A DNA stretch of 64,000 nt from positions 16,192 through 80,191 of the forward strand of contig CAZJAA010000009.1 in assembly GCA_964544055.1 (NCBI GenBank), written 5' to 3'. The stretch is from SIG299 sp964544055. Its GTDB lineage: Bacteria; Bacillota; Clostridia; Lachnospirales; Lachnospiraceae. The notes below the pieces were generated by a model. That model did no database searches. It had not been told where the DNA came from and saw nothing but the letters and a program-made list of their open reading frames with translations. Made by a program: the position numbers and the translations under genes. Below, piece by piece: positions 50,522-59,709 of the stretch; position 1 is the first letter of the stretch; the number at the start of each line of letters is the position of its first letter.

Positions 50522-52093
50522 TTAGTACTCAAGTTCCAGTATTTCTTCATACTTTGTTTTGCTCTTCATTTTGTAAATAATTTCGCTATTTTCTTCTTCA
50601 ACACTGAAATAAACTTTATCATCCACTACCATAAATCCGCTTACTTCTTCATCGCAAATGCGTTTTTTGGACTTGGAGGTTTTGTTGGCATAGTATAATT
50701 CATCATCCTTAATGAAATAAACCACACCATATTTGTCGCTGTAAATAAAATCCTCTACATCATCTGCAATCCGGACACCCTCGCCTTTTTTCACATAGTA
50801 GAGTTCATCCTCATCACCATCATAATAGTACACTGTTTTCAGGTCTTTGCTGGCAACAAAACTTGTATAATAAGAATTCAGACCGGATATAATTGTTTCT
50901 CCTTCTCTGGACTTTGTGAAATCATCTACCAGAACCAGCTTACTGCCGTCCATATATAATATGGAGTTGCCCTTTTCAGACATCTGGTAATTGTAAACAC
51001 CGGAACTGAGCTTTTCTGTTTCCTGACCTTTTTTATAAACATAATATGCATCACTATCAATGCACCAAAGCTGTTCATTGAAAGACTCAACACCATAATG
51101 ATATACATAATATGAATTGCTGCTTATTCTGGACTGTACCGCATTATCAGGAGCATAAATACCGGAAAAGCTTCCCTTCTTTACTTTTACAGGCTCTTTC
51201 ATCTTAACAGTAAAATAATAGGTAGTTCCGTCTTCTGTATAAATCAGCTCTGTATTATCCTGATTAAAATATACCGTAGAAGAAATGTCACTGTCCAGCT
51301 TTGTTTCATCCATGTATAAATTTCCATTTTTTACATAAAATACATGCTTACCACCATTAGTAAGCGCAAGCGGTGTTGCATCACTGGAAACCTTTTCGCC
51401 TTCCTTTCCGTTCTTGGAAACAAAAGTGGAATATTTTTCAAGAGCACCCCAGCCATCCGTCTCACAGTTTCCGATATAGGCAACTGATTTACCATCTTCC
51501 GAAAGAACAATTCCAGTATAATATACGTCATCATCAATCGTCGTATCCTTTGCCCTGGAAACCTGATACAGATGCAGTTCACCTATTCTGTTTTCCACTT
51601 CTGTCATATAGGCAATCGTATCTCCAGAATCGGAAATCCAGAAGTTATATACTTCTTCTGCAACTTCAACTAATTCCTCGCCTTTTACTACAAATAAAGA
51701 AGCTTCATAATCCCTTACCACGGTCAGGGAACCATCCGCACTTCTCACCAAATCGTAAATACCTTCGTCTACCTCAATTTCTTCACCATTCAAGGAACCC
51801 AGCAGTTCATTGTCCTGTTTTATATAATAATCTTTTTCGCTGGCAAGCTTGAAAGAAGACTTGCCACCAGACACGCAGCTTCCAATGAGGCAGAGTAAAA
51901 TCAGTGCAATAACTGCCACTGCAATCAGCACAATATTTTTCTTTAAAAAAGAACTAACTATTCTGACTATATCGCTGATTTCCATAGTGCTTGGTGCTTT
52001 TTCTGCAGTATTCTCCCTATTTTCTTCCTGCTCAAATGCAACTGTATCTGCTTCTGACGCAGATACTTCTGTTTTGTTTTCTTCGTCGTTCAT
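50522..52093 (-). CDS. Single-pass membrane protein with beta-propeller-like extracellular domain
   Basis: The 523-residue protein has an acidic cytoplasmic N-terminus (about 1-50), one membrane helix (about 58-78, VLIAVAVIALILLCLIGSCV region), and a long extracellular part with repeated short strands such as YDLVRSADGSLTVV, FWISDSGDTIAYM, GIVLSEDGKSVAYIG and VYFIKDDELYYANK. The repeats resemble WD40/TolB or DUF5050 type propellers. The function is unknown. AGGAGGG precedes the ATG at 52093. A consensus promoter (52181-52209) and the leader hairpin copy B (52116-52159) lie upstream. It is transcribed alone and ends at the terminator 50444-50485. Confidence 0.75.
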   Translation of the reverse strand: MNDEENKTEVSASEADTVAFEQEENRENTAEKAPSTMEISDIVRIVSSFLKKNIVLIAVAVIALILLCLIGSCVSGGKSSFKLASEKDYYIKQDNELLGSLNGEEIEVDEGIYDLVRSADGSLTVVRDYEASLFVVKGEELVEVAEEVYNFWISDSGDTIAYMTEVENRIGELHLYQVSRAKDTTIDDDVYYTGIVLSEDGKSVAYIGNCETDGWGALEKYSTFVSKNGKEGEKVSSDATPLALTNGGKHVFYVKNGNLYMDETKLDSDISSTVYFNQDNTELIYTEDGTTYYFTVKMKEPVKVKKGSFSGIYAPDNAVQSRISSNSYYVYHYGVESFNEQLWCIDSDAYYVYKKGQETEKLSSGVYNYQMSEKGNSILYMDGSKLVLVDDFTKSREGETIISGLNSYYTSFVASKDLKTVYYYDGDEDELYYVKKGEGVRIADDVEDFIYSDKYGVVYFIKDDELYYANKTSKSKKRICDEEVSGFMVVDDKVYFSVEEENSEIIYKMKSKTKYEEILELEY

Positions 52094-52115
52094 AACGCCC
52101 TCCTTATGTTGTTTA

Positions 52116-52159
52116 ATATGCTCTCGGAATTTTCTGAATGAAACATTCCGAAAGTACAT
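52116..52159 (-). promoter_or_regulatory. Leader hairpin (copy B of a repeated element)
   Basis: ATATGCTCTCGGAAT (52116-52130) pairs with ATTCCGAAAGTACAT (52145-52159) allowing G-U pairs. The loop and right arm are nearly the same as copy A at 15594-15633, and both lie 20-30 bases ahead of a ribosome binding site. Confidence 0.65.
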
Positions 52160-52180
52160 TTTTTTTCTGAGCCAATACTC

Positions 52181-52209
52181 ATTATAAAATGAATTTTACT
52201 TTCTGTCAA
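52181..52209 (-). promoter_or_regulatory. Consensus sigma-A promoter of the beta-propeller-like gene
   Basis: On the minus strand TTGACA (52209-52204) and TATAAT (52186-52181), both perfect, are 17 bases apart. The -35 box is inside the last codons of the GH3 gene. Confidence 0.92.
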
Positions 52210-54631
52210 TGCCTGTTGCAAAGTCGAGAACATACCATGCGTTTTTCTGTAGCTCTCCCCGAGTAATTCCATCCGTGTTTCCGAGTGTTTCCAAAAGTGT
52301 TCCATCGGAAATGTATTCCTGGTCTCCGTCCGGTCCACCAAAGGCACTGCCCGGCATCAATACATTTACACGGGCACGGACACGGTAGGCATTATCTCTG
52401 ATATTCGGAAACTCCGGACTTGTAGCATACTGCATCCACCAGTCAGTCATAATAACACCATCATACTTCCATTCCTGCCGGAGTACCGTTTCTGCAAGGT
52501 CAAAATTGTAATGGCTCCAGACACCATTTACTTTATTATAAGATGTCATGATGTTCTTCGGATGTGCTTCTTTTACACAGATTTCAAAACCTCTCAGATA
52601 GATTTCTCGCAAAGCTCTGCCCGATACTCTTGAATCGTTTTTGTGACGGTTTACCTCCTGATTATTGCAGGCAAAATGCTTTGGACAAGCAGATGCCCCC
52701 TGAGACTGAATGCCACGCACTGCCGCAACCGCCATTTTTCCGGAGACATACGGATCTTCCGAAAAATACTCAAAATTTCGTCCACACAATGGATTTCTGT
52801 GAATATTTAATCCCGGCGAAAGAAGAACATCTACGTCAAAACGTTTCAATTCCTTTGCGATGCACTCAAACAGCTGCTCCACCAGTCCGGTGTTCCATGT
52901 ACACGCCAGTGCCGTTCCACAAGGCAGCAGGGAAGTATACCGTTTAATTCGAAGCCCTGCAGGACCATCTGCCGTTACAATGGCAGGAACCCCTTTTTCT
53001 CGCAGTGACGGAAGAACTCCACCGTAAATTCCGGTATTTCCTCCAACTCCAAGCGGACGGCTCATTCCACCCTCACCTCTGGATAAGCCCTCCAGTTCTT
53101 CATCACTTAATTGTGCTATAAACTCTTCTAAGGATACCTCTTTCTTCTGTACCCTGGAAAAATGAATTCCCCGGTCTCCTGTTACCGGCACTTCCGCCGG
53201 AAGCTGCTCCAGAATACGCTTTCTCATATCCAGCCCACTCTTTGTAAGCACCTCTTTTTGCGGTACAAGCTTTCCATCCTGCATGACAGGCACAATTCTC
53301 TTAAAATCTTCCTGCAACGGACAAATCTCCGGAAGTGTCTTAAACACTCTCTGCCTTGTTACATCACTGCCGCCTGCATTACGAAAAATCAACTTTCCGT
53401 TTTTTCCACTGACACCACAATAATACCAGTATTCTCCCTTTTCCAGAACATAGCTGTTTACACAGCCCGTTTTTCCGCAATCATCAAAGGCAGACAACTG
53501 TTCAAAAGGAACCTGAAAACAGATATCCTGAGAGGTTCCCGGTGCCAGTTCTTCTGTTTTCTGAAATGCAATCAGGCTACGTTTTTCTCGTCCGAGTTTT
53601 CCTTGTGGAGCTTCCACATACAGCTGCACCACCTCTTTACCCGACCGTTTTCCGGTGTTGGTTACTCTCACAACAATCTGCAAATACGCATCATCTGCTC
53701 CCTGCCCATAATAAGACAGCGGTACGGTATCAAACGTTGTATAGGACAGCCCATAGCCAAAAGAATACAGAACCTTATCCTTGGCAAATGTTTCAAAATA
53801 CCGGTAGCCGACATATATATCTTCTTCGTAGTTGTTAAACTCCGAACCATTAAAATTTTTCGCACTTGGATAGGACTCATAATCCACAGCAATTGTGTCC
53901 GTCAATTTTCCGCTTGGATTTTCCCTGCCGGACAATACGTCAGCCAGTGCATTTCCGGTTTCCATTCCTCCAAGCCACATTAAAAGAAGTGCATCTGTTT
54001 TATACTCTTTTGTCCACGAAAAATCAATAATATTTCCACAGTTCAACACAACAACTGTCTTTTCAAACGCATCGGTCACTCCGGCAATCAGCTTTTTTTC
54101 TTCCTGCGTCAGATAATAACTGCCCTCGCCCAGATAATTTTCCCGCTCTTCTCCGGCCGCACGCCCAAGAATAATTACCGCTGTTTCTGTCTTTTTTGCA
54201 GCATTCTGAATTAACGATTTCTCCACCGGCATTTCCGGATAAGAATACGGCCACTTTCCCCACTCTTTTCCCGGGTCAGCAATATTCTCTTCTCTGTGGC
54301 ACCATTCCTCATATATGGCAGCCACTTCTTCATTGACACTGATGTCACAACAGGCACGAAGACCATCCAGAATCGACACCTGATACGGCGGATGCACATC
54401 TCCACCACTGCCATATCCTACATAAAAAGTATCCACCTGACATCTTCCAAATACAGTAATTTTCTCTTTCTTTTTAAAAGGAAGAACACCATTATTCTTT
54501 AACAGAACACACCCTTCTGCAGCACTTTTTCGTGCAAGCTCCGGCATTCCATCAGTAATCAGCCTTTCTCCCTCCACTTCGGAAATAAGTTCCTGCTCCA
54601 AGCCTGTTGTTACCCTTTCTTCTGTACTCAT
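52196..54631 (-). CDS. GH3-family glycoside hydrolase (beta-glucosidase-like), domain-swapped order
   Basis: The 811-residue protein has GH3 domains in reversed order: first the GH3_C alpha/beta sandwich (about 25-260, with AAEGCVLLKNNGVLPF), a fibronectin-III-like domain (about 300-390), then the GH3_N barrel (about 500-811) with ACPKHFACNNQEVNRHKNDS and the nucleophile aspartate in GVIMTDWWMQY near the C-terminus. This order is known in some Lachnospiraceae and Ruminococcus beta-glucosidases. There is no signal peptide, so it probably acts on oligosaccharides inside the cell. The ATG at 54631 has GGAGG ten bases upstream. It lies 19 bases after the MATE gene, in one operon. Confidence 0.9.
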   Translation of the reverse strand: MSTEERVTTGLEQELISEVEGERLITDGMPELARKSAAEGCVLLKNNGVLPFKKKEKITVFGRCQVDTFYVGYGSGGDVHPPYQVSILDGLRACCDISVNEEVAAIYEEWCHREENIADPGKEWGKWPYSYPEMPVEKSLIQNAAKKTETAVIILGRAAGEERENYLGEGSYYLTQEEKKLIAGVTDAFEKTVVVLNCGNIIDFSWTKEYKTDALLLMWLGGMETGNALADVLSGRENPSGKLTDTIAVDYESYPSAKNFNGSEFNNYEEDIYVGYRYFETFAKDKVLYSFGYGLSYTTFDTVPLSYYGQGADDAYLQIVVRVTNTGKRSGKEVVQLYVEAPQGKLGREKRSLIAFQKTEELAPGTSQDICFQVPFEQLSAFDDCGKTGCVNSYVLEKGEYWYYCGVSGKNGKLIFRNAGGSDVTRQRVFKTLPEICPLQEDFKRIVPVMQDGKLVPQKEVLTKSGLDMRKRILEQLPAEVPVTGDRGIHFSRVQKKEVSLEEFIAQLSDEELEGLSRGEGGMSRPLGVGGNTGIYGGVLPSLREKGVPAIVTADGPAGLRIKRYTSLLPCGTALACTWNTGLVEQLFECIAKELKRFDVDVLLSPGLNIHRNPLCGRNFEYFSEDPYVSGKMAVAAVRGIQSQGASACPKHFACNNQEVNRHKNDSRVSGRALREIYLRGFEICVKEAHPKNIMTSYNKVNGVWSHYNFDLAETVLRQEWKYDGVIMTDWWMQYATSPEFPNIRDNAYRVRARVNVLMPGSAFGGPDGDQEYISDGTLLETLGNTDGITRGELQKNAWYVLDFATGIDRK

Positions 54632-54650
54632 GTCAGTTTTCCTCCATCCA

Positions 54651-56024
54651 TTATTTTTTCTTTTTCTGCCATGCATTTGCCCAGTCGGACTTAAGTATAA
54701 AAATAAGAAATACGATGCTGCTTAAGGACCATGTGAGCGGGTATGCCCATGCAATGGTTTTATATTTCCAAACAACCTTTAATGCCTGCGTAACATATAG
54801 TATACGCACCCCGCACCAGAAAGAAAGCATGGTAACCATTGGCACAATTGCTTTTCCGCACCCACGAAGCACTCCGGCAGCACAATGTGAAAATGCCAGC
54901 AAAAAGAAAAACAGCGATACTACCTTTGCATGAATCTCTCCATATTCAATGGCTTCCGGCACATCCACAAAAAACCGCAAAGCATATTTGGAACCAAAAT
55001 AGCACAAAATACCAACTGCTTCTGCCAGTCCCATACCGGAAATAATTCCGAAAGCCGCACCTTTTTTTGCCCTGTCCGGCTTGCCAGCTCCGAGATTTTG
55101 ACTGATAAACGTTGGCAGTGTCATGGACATACTTGTAATCGGCATAAATACTAGCCCTTCAATTTTTGCATAAGCACCGTGTCCTGACATGGCAAATGAT
55201 CCAAAGCTATTGATATTGGTCTGTACAACCATGTTGCCAATGCTAATCACCGAGTTTTGAATACCAGTCGGCAGTCCCTGACGAATAACCTCGCCCATAA
55301 TGCTCCTGTAAAATTTAATCTTTTTAAAATCCAGTCTGGTTGTTTCATCCTGTATTCGGCACATCTGAATAATGCAAAGAACCGCACTTAAGCCTTGAGA
55401 AATTACCGTGGCAGTTGCTGCGCCTGCAACGCCCCAGTCAAATACTGCAACAAACAGTAAATCCAGTACCACATTGGTCACCGATGAAACGGCCAGATAA
55501 TACAACGGATGGATACTGTCCCCAAGTGCCCGCAAAATTGCCATGCCGACGTTATACATAATGACGGTAGACACACCTGCAAAATAAATAGAAAAATACA
55601 TTTTTGAATCCGGAAGAACACTGTCCGGCACTTTCATCCAGATAAGAAGCTTCGGCACAAGCAGCACTCCAAGCAACGTTGACAACAAAGATGCAACAAT
55701 TCCAAACAAAAAGTTGGTATGAATGGAACGCTGTATCATTGTTTTATCTTCCGCACCCACATAACGGGAAATAACCACACCACCTCCGATAGCAATCCCA
55801 CTAAAAAAACCGGTAATCAAAAATATCAGGCTTCCAGCAGAGCTGACTGCTGCGAAAGCATCATTATCCGCAAAATTTCCGACTACCCACGCATCAGCCA
55901 TATTATAAAGCTGCTGCAGAAGCTGTCCTAAAAACACTGGAATCGCAAAGGAAACCATTCCTTTGACAATCGAACCATTGGTTAAATCTACTGTTGCTTT
56001 CTTTTTTTCTTTTGTTCTGCTCAT
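54651..56024 (-). CDS. MATE family efflux transporter
   Basis: The 457-residue protein has twelve hydrophobic segments and the MATE pattern, with two related halves; the first reads GSIVKGMVSFAIPVFLGQLLQQLYNMADAWVVG (in parts) and the second IRQGLPTGIQNSVISIGNMVVQT. MATE proteins export drugs or cations with Na+ or H+. The specific substrate is unknown. The ATG at 56024 has AGGA eight bases upstream; a GTG six codons earlier is also possible. It has a good promoter (56065-56093) and is followed by the GH3 gene, suggesting that the pair handles a sugar-linked compound, though that is weak inference. Confidence 0.9.
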   Translation of the reverse strand: MSRTKEKKKATVDLTNGSIVKGMVSFAIPVFLGQLLQQLYNMADAWVVGNFADNDAFAAVSSAGSLIFLITGFFSGIAIGGGVVISRYVGAEDKTMIQRSIHTNFLFGIVASLLSTLLGVLLVPKLLIWMKVPDSVLPDSKMYFSIYFAGVSTVIMYNVGMAILRALGDSIHPLYYLAVSSVTNVVLDLLFVAVFDWGVAGAATATVISQGLSAVLCIIQMCRIQDETTRLDFKKIKFYRSIMGEVIRQGLPTGIQNSVISIGNMVVQTNINSFGSFAMSGHGAYAKIEGLVFMPITSMSMTLPTFISQNLGAGKPDRAKKGAAFGIISGMGLAEAVGILCYFGSKYALRFFVDVPEAIEYGEIHAKVVSLFFFLLAFSHCAAGVLRGCGKAIVPMVTMLSFWCGVRILYVTQALKVVWKYKTIAWAYPLTWSLSSIVFLIFILKSDWANAWQKKKK

Positions 56025-56064
56025 ATTTTCTGTCCTTTTCACTTCTTTTTAACACCTTATATTC

Positions 56065-56093
56065 AGTATACCTTAAATAATAAAAAATAGCAA
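56065..56093 (-). promoter_or_regulatory. Sigma-A promoter of the MATE-GH3 operon
   Basis: On the minus strand TTGCTA (56093-56088) and TATACT (56070-56065) are 17 bases apart, about 30 bases ahead of the MATE start. Confidence 0.75.
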
Positions 56094-56133
56094 CAAGCAT
56101 TCTTTGGCGACAAATTACATATTCCTTTAATAT

Positions 56134-56336
56134 GCGTTCGTCCTTGCTCTTACACGCAGACATAATTTTAAGATGATTCGTCCAACTCAATTGTGTCACC
56201 AGTGGTGACATTTTTCGTAGTCCTTATAAAGTTCATAAAATTGCTTCATTCGATAAAGACCACGGCAATTAAATCCTTTCAGTTCAGGATAATTCTCAGC
56301 AAAGAAATCCGCAAGTTTCTGTACAAACACGCACAT
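56134..56336 (-). pseudogene. DUF1016 (YhcG-type) N-terminal fragment, frameshifted
   Basis: The minus-strand frame gives VQKLADFFAENYPELKGFN and LYRMKQFYELYKDYEK and then stops; the next frame continues MSPLVTQLSWTNHLKIMSA followed by CKSKDER. Together these form the DUF1016 N-terminal (YhcG) pattern, in which ...YKDYEKVSPLVTQLSW... is continuous, so about one base has been lost near 56213. The C-terminal PD-(D/E)xK nuclease domain is missing: the match ends at about 56134. YhcG genes are usually linked to type I restriction systems, of which nothing else remains here. It marks the island's left part. Confidence 0.7.
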
Positions 56337-56508
56337 CTATTTTTCTTCCGAAATCACAGAAACCTTTGCGTTACCTCGCTTTTCTTGACAGAAGGCAAAT
56401 GCACTCCACATGGCTCGATACGATAGGCTGAATGTCTTGGCTATTTTACCGTTTATAGGAACAAGTCCATAGCCTTTTTCGTGTTTGAGCCGTTTGCGGT
56501 AATACGTC

Positions 56509-57381
56509 CTACGATTTATCTGTAGAATCCGATATTTGTCTTAAAATAACATTATAATATGTTTTCATCAAGTTTCTTTCGATGTCATCAACATAACTGT
56601 TATGAGCAATTTTGTTTCGGCATTCTGCCATATCATTTAGTTTAGAGAGTATAAAAGACTGGTTTGGGAAATAATCTTTAAAAATGTCCCAATTATTGTC
56701 TATAACTGCTCCCAAATCTTTAAAATCCAAATAGAATAATTCTGTTCCTCTTACACTCAACCATTTGTTAGCATCATCATTTTTCTGTCTTTCAGCAATG
56801 GTTCTTTGTAAATTATGCGGAATTGTAAGCTGAGAAAAATAGGATTCTCCATATTTTTCTTTTGCTACTTTTTCAATAAACAGCCTCAACGAGTTTTCAA
56901 CCGAATACAGATAGGTGTATGCTTCTGCCATCTGATATCCTTTTGTTCTAATATCTTCCGGAAGAAGTTCTCCCATTATTTTGTGGGCTTTGGAATTGAC
57001 ATTGTTTTCCAAATCAGAAATCAAATCATCTTCTAATTCGAAATCCTTAGTTAAATCCATGTTGAACGAAACACTTTTAATATCAAACCCAACATCAGGA
57101 GGTATTAAGCCACTACAAATTTTGTCCAATATTTTTTTATTTTCTTCAGAATCCAACGCATCTAAATATTCTGGATTCACAAAAAAAGTGACATAAGCGG
57201 CCAAAGCATTACTTCTTCCCCAACCACCATCATAATATGAATAAGTGCCTTTTTCTACCTGGACATTTGCACCTCTCAGCAAATTGGCAAGGTCGTATTT
57301 ATTTTCCTTTTTTAGCATCATAATGATGCCTTTCATAAATCTTTCGTTAGTAAAAGGTAAGGAATATGTGTAATCACTCAT
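56509..57381 (-). CDS. Swt1-type HEPN domain protein (putative RNase effector)
   Basis: The 290-residue protein has an N-terminal part without a recognised domain (MSDYTYSLPFTNERFMKGI, about 1-130) and a C-terminal domain from about 150 resembling the Swt1-like HEPN domain: YLYSVENSLRLFIEKVAKE at its start and ECRNKIAHNSY near the end. The R-x4-H motif (RNKIAH) is the hallmark of HEPN ribonucleases. Such domains serve as RNA-cleaving effectors in toxin-antitoxin and anti-phage systems. GGAGG lies eight bases ahead of the ATG at 57381. It is the last gene of the RHH-DUF262-membrane protein-HEPN cassette. RNase activity is inferred from the motif only. Confidence 0.7.
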   Translation of the reverse strand: MSDYTYSLPFTNERFMKGIIMMLKKENKYDLANLLRGANVQVEKGTYSYYDGGWGRSNALAAYVTFFVNPEYLDALDSEENKKILDKICSGLIPPDVGFDIKSVSFNMDLTKDFELEDDLISDLENNVNSKAHKIMGELLPEDIRTKGYQMAEAYTYLYSVENSLRLFIEKVAKEKYGESYFSQLTIPHNLQRTIAERQKNDDANKWLSVRGTELFYLDFKDLGAVIDNNWDIFKDYFPNQSFILSKLNDMAECRNKIAHNSYVDDIERNLMKTYYNVILRQISDSTDKS

Positions 57382-57397
57382 TGCATTTACCTCCGTT

Positions 57398-58002
57398 TCA
57401 ACTCTTCTTAGGCAATTTAAAATCAAACTTTCCGCCCAATGCTGCTGTGCCGATTCCTACTGCTGTAAGTATAACAAAACTTGCGGCACCGAGAACTTTC
57501 CAATTAAACTCTTTTTTCTCGGTATCCTTCTTATCTGCCATGCGAGCCATTTCCATTTCATGTTCTCTAATCTCAGTATCCTTTTTATCAACTGCATGGA
57601 AATTTCCATCTGACGGTCAAGAATATCTTTTTGTTGCTCTGGTGTCAGATTAGGGTTATCAAGACATTTGCTTAAATCAGCTCGAACCTTATCCGCATAC
57701 TCTATAAATTCTTTTTTACTATCAGATGCATTATCTACTTCTTTATTTATAATGCCATATACTTGATTTGTGCTTTCGTCATCACTTGCAACAATTTTTT
57801 CCAGAATATCCTTATATTCAACCATTGTAGATTGTATTAATTTTGCTAACTCTGGGAACTGGGCAATAACTTGTTGTGCAACTTCCGGACGTAATTCATT
57901 AAGCTTTGATGCATAACTCAACACATCATTTTTGGATAAATTTCTAAAGTCGGTTCTCTCCATAAGCGAGAGAATTTGTTTTTCATTATTTGTATATTCC
58001 AT
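57398..58002 (-). pseudogene. Coiled-coil protein with C-terminal membrane helix, single frameshift
   Basis: The frame from the ATG at 58002 encodes an acidic helical protein (LNELRPEVAQQVIAQFPELA, then LTPEQQKDILDRQMEISMQ) and switches near 57593. In the original frame it runs to a stop at 57457 with an unrelated tail; in the next frame it continues VDKKDTEIREHEMEMARMAD, a DKKDTE repeat, one membrane helix (VLGAASFVILTAVGIGTAAL) and ends LGGKFDFKLPKKS at 57398. The second reading leaves 16 bases to the next gene, as expected for an operon, so about one base is missing. It could be a real mutation, a sequencing error or recoding; no slippery run is visible. No known family. Confidence 0.7.
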
Positions 58003-58015
58003 GTTCGCACACTCC

Positions 58016-59707
58016 TTATCCCAACAACTGACGAATCTTGCTTGTTAATAAGGTCTTTCTCTTTTCATAGAACTCTTCAAAATTCTCCAACTCAAGAGAT
58101 ACCCCTTCCGGAATGAGAGCCTCTCTACAGAAATCCGCCTTCTGTTCATCATTCATATCGTTGTAATAATCAACCAGGCGCATAGCATTCTTACTTCCGT
58201 TACTTCTACCTTCAAGTAACTGCAGGTTAGGCAATCTGTTTCTGTTGCTGCGCCATTTACACCAATCATCCATAGAAACAGAGATAGGCTTTGTACTATC
58301 GAATCTGTCATACGGATGTAGATGGTCTTGTTCATATTTGAAGTTTCTGTTTATCCAGTCAACTCCCAAGAAATACAATGCTTCTCCGGCAACACGGCTG
58401 CCTTTTTCAGAGTTGATAATATCATCAATTTTACCGTCGGTTACACGCAGGTCATTCATCTGTTCCAACATATCAACAGTAATTTCATAATCATTATCAT
58501 TGATGTTGCTCTTCATCTGCTGCAGCTTGCTTGTTGTACCCGACTGGAAATATGTGAACAGTACGGCTCTAATCAAATATGCTTTGATGCCGTCCAGATT
58601 GTTTGTATATTCAGGATTGTAGTACATGAAATAAATGATAGGCAGCAACACATTCCAACTGCTCGAAAAACGGCTAACCTCAATTTTCATATCTTTCAAT
58701 ACACCATCAAGGTTTTTGAGTGTTTTCTTGAAATCCTGCCAGTTGTTCTTCAAATCCTCCGCAATCTGCTTATTGATATTTGATTTTACAACATCACCAT
58801 AAAGCATAAGAGCGGAACGAACGATAAAATCAGAACCAAATCCCGCATAAGAATCTACAAGCAATCTGCCAAATTCGGTCTTTGCGTTAGGCCAATACGC
58901 CTCAAGAATAGACATCGTGATTTCATGTTTCTTTAATGCTTTACCGCCACTATTGAAACGAACAAACATCTCCAACGCATCATCCTGTTTCATGTCCTGG
59001 ATTTCAGTATAGCGAATCAGTTTCTCAACAAAAATCTTATTGTAGAGTTTGTTAAGAATATTTCTGGCATACTCTTTACTGTCGGCAGGAACATTTGCAA
59101 TAGCCGCTTCAATAGCCTGATCTCTTGTGTTATCATCCTGGAATTTCTCGCTGAGGATTTCCTTAATTTCAAACTGTGTCGGACTAAGCTTGCCGACTTT
59201 CTCGGTAAACTTGATATCAAATTTTTTGCTGTTGTATTCTTCTTCATCGACAGTCAACTTGTGTTTATTCAACTCTATCAGCAGCTTTACTACCGTGCCG
59301 CCAGCAACCTTCTTTCTTGCGTGTTTCTGTCTGATATACGCACGTCCGAAAAGAGACAGAAACAAAGAGGTTAATCTTTGCTGACCATCCAAAACTGCGG
59401 TGTCTGTCATTTTTACATTGATATTGCTCAATTCATAACTAACGCTATCAGCTTGTTTTCTACTGTCAAATGTCACTTCTGATAAGAAATTACAAAAATA
59501 TGTATCCCAGCTGACATTATCATCATCCACGTGCCAAAACAAAAAAGTTGCAATAGGATAATCTAAAAGAATGGAGTCCCAGAGTTTCTCAATCTGTTCC
59601 ATGCTCCACACATATTGCCTTTGAAATGCAGGCATAACATACTTTCCGTTTTTTATATGTTCAAGTGCCTCATATATAGTGATGCTGTTATCTATTAAAA
59701 CGCTCAT
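58016..59707 (-). CDS. DUF262 protein with C-terminal HNH-like (DUF1524-type) nuclease region
   Basis: The 563-residue protein has an N-terminal DUF262 domain: ITIYEALEHIKNGKYVMPAF, QRQYVWSMEQIEKLWDSIL and the ParB-like motif AVLDGQQRLTSLFLSLFGRA (about 105). The middle is helical. Near residue 465 is YEQDHLHPYDRF, followed by NRLPNLQLLEGRSNGSKN, the spacing of a DUF1524 HNH nuclease. The same two domains make up the type IV restriction enzyme GmrSD and the SspE effector. It follows the RHH gene by two bases and precedes the membrane-protein gene by 13. An NTP-dependent DNA nuclease acting in defence is the likely role; targets are unknown. Confidence 0.82.
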   Translation of the reverse strand: MSVLIDNSITIYEALEHIKNGKYVMPAFQRQYVWSMEQIEKLWDSILLDYPIATFLFWHVDDDNVSWDTYFCNFLSEVTFDSRKQADSVSYELSNINVKMTDTAVLDGQQRLTSLFLSLFGRAYIRQKHARKKVAGGTVVKLLIELNKHKLTVDEEEYNSKKFDIKFTEKVGKLSPTQFEIKEILSEKFQDDNTRDQAIEAAIANVPADSKEYARNILNKLYNKIFVEKLIRYTEIQDMKQDDALEMFVRFNSGGKALKKHEITMSILEAYWPNAKTEFGRLLVDSYAGFGSDFIVRSALMLYGDVVKSNINKQIAEDLKNNWQDFKKTLKNLDGVLKDMKIEVSRFSSSWNVLLPIIYFMYYNPEYTNNLDGIKAYLIRAVLFTYFQSGTTSKLQQMKSNINDNDYEITVDMLEQMNDLRVTDGKIDDIINSEKGSRVAGEALYFLGVDWINRNFKYEQDHLHPYDRFDSTKPISVSMDDWCKWRSNRNRLPNLQLLEGRSNGSKNAMRLVDYYNDMNDEQKADFCREALIPEGVSLELENFEEFYEKRKTLLTSKIRQLLG

Positions 59708-59709
59708 GG

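Larger units (their letters stand above)
56025..56508. other. 484-base region with gene remnants and the MATE promoter
   Basis: The interval holds the MATE promoter, the broken DUF1016 gene (56134-56336), and a further short minus-strand reading frame at about 56339-56530 (RRTYYRKRLKHEKGYGLVPI... ending VISEEK) that overlaps the end of the HEPN gene in another frame and looks like a second decayed fragment of unknown origin. Confidence 0.5.
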
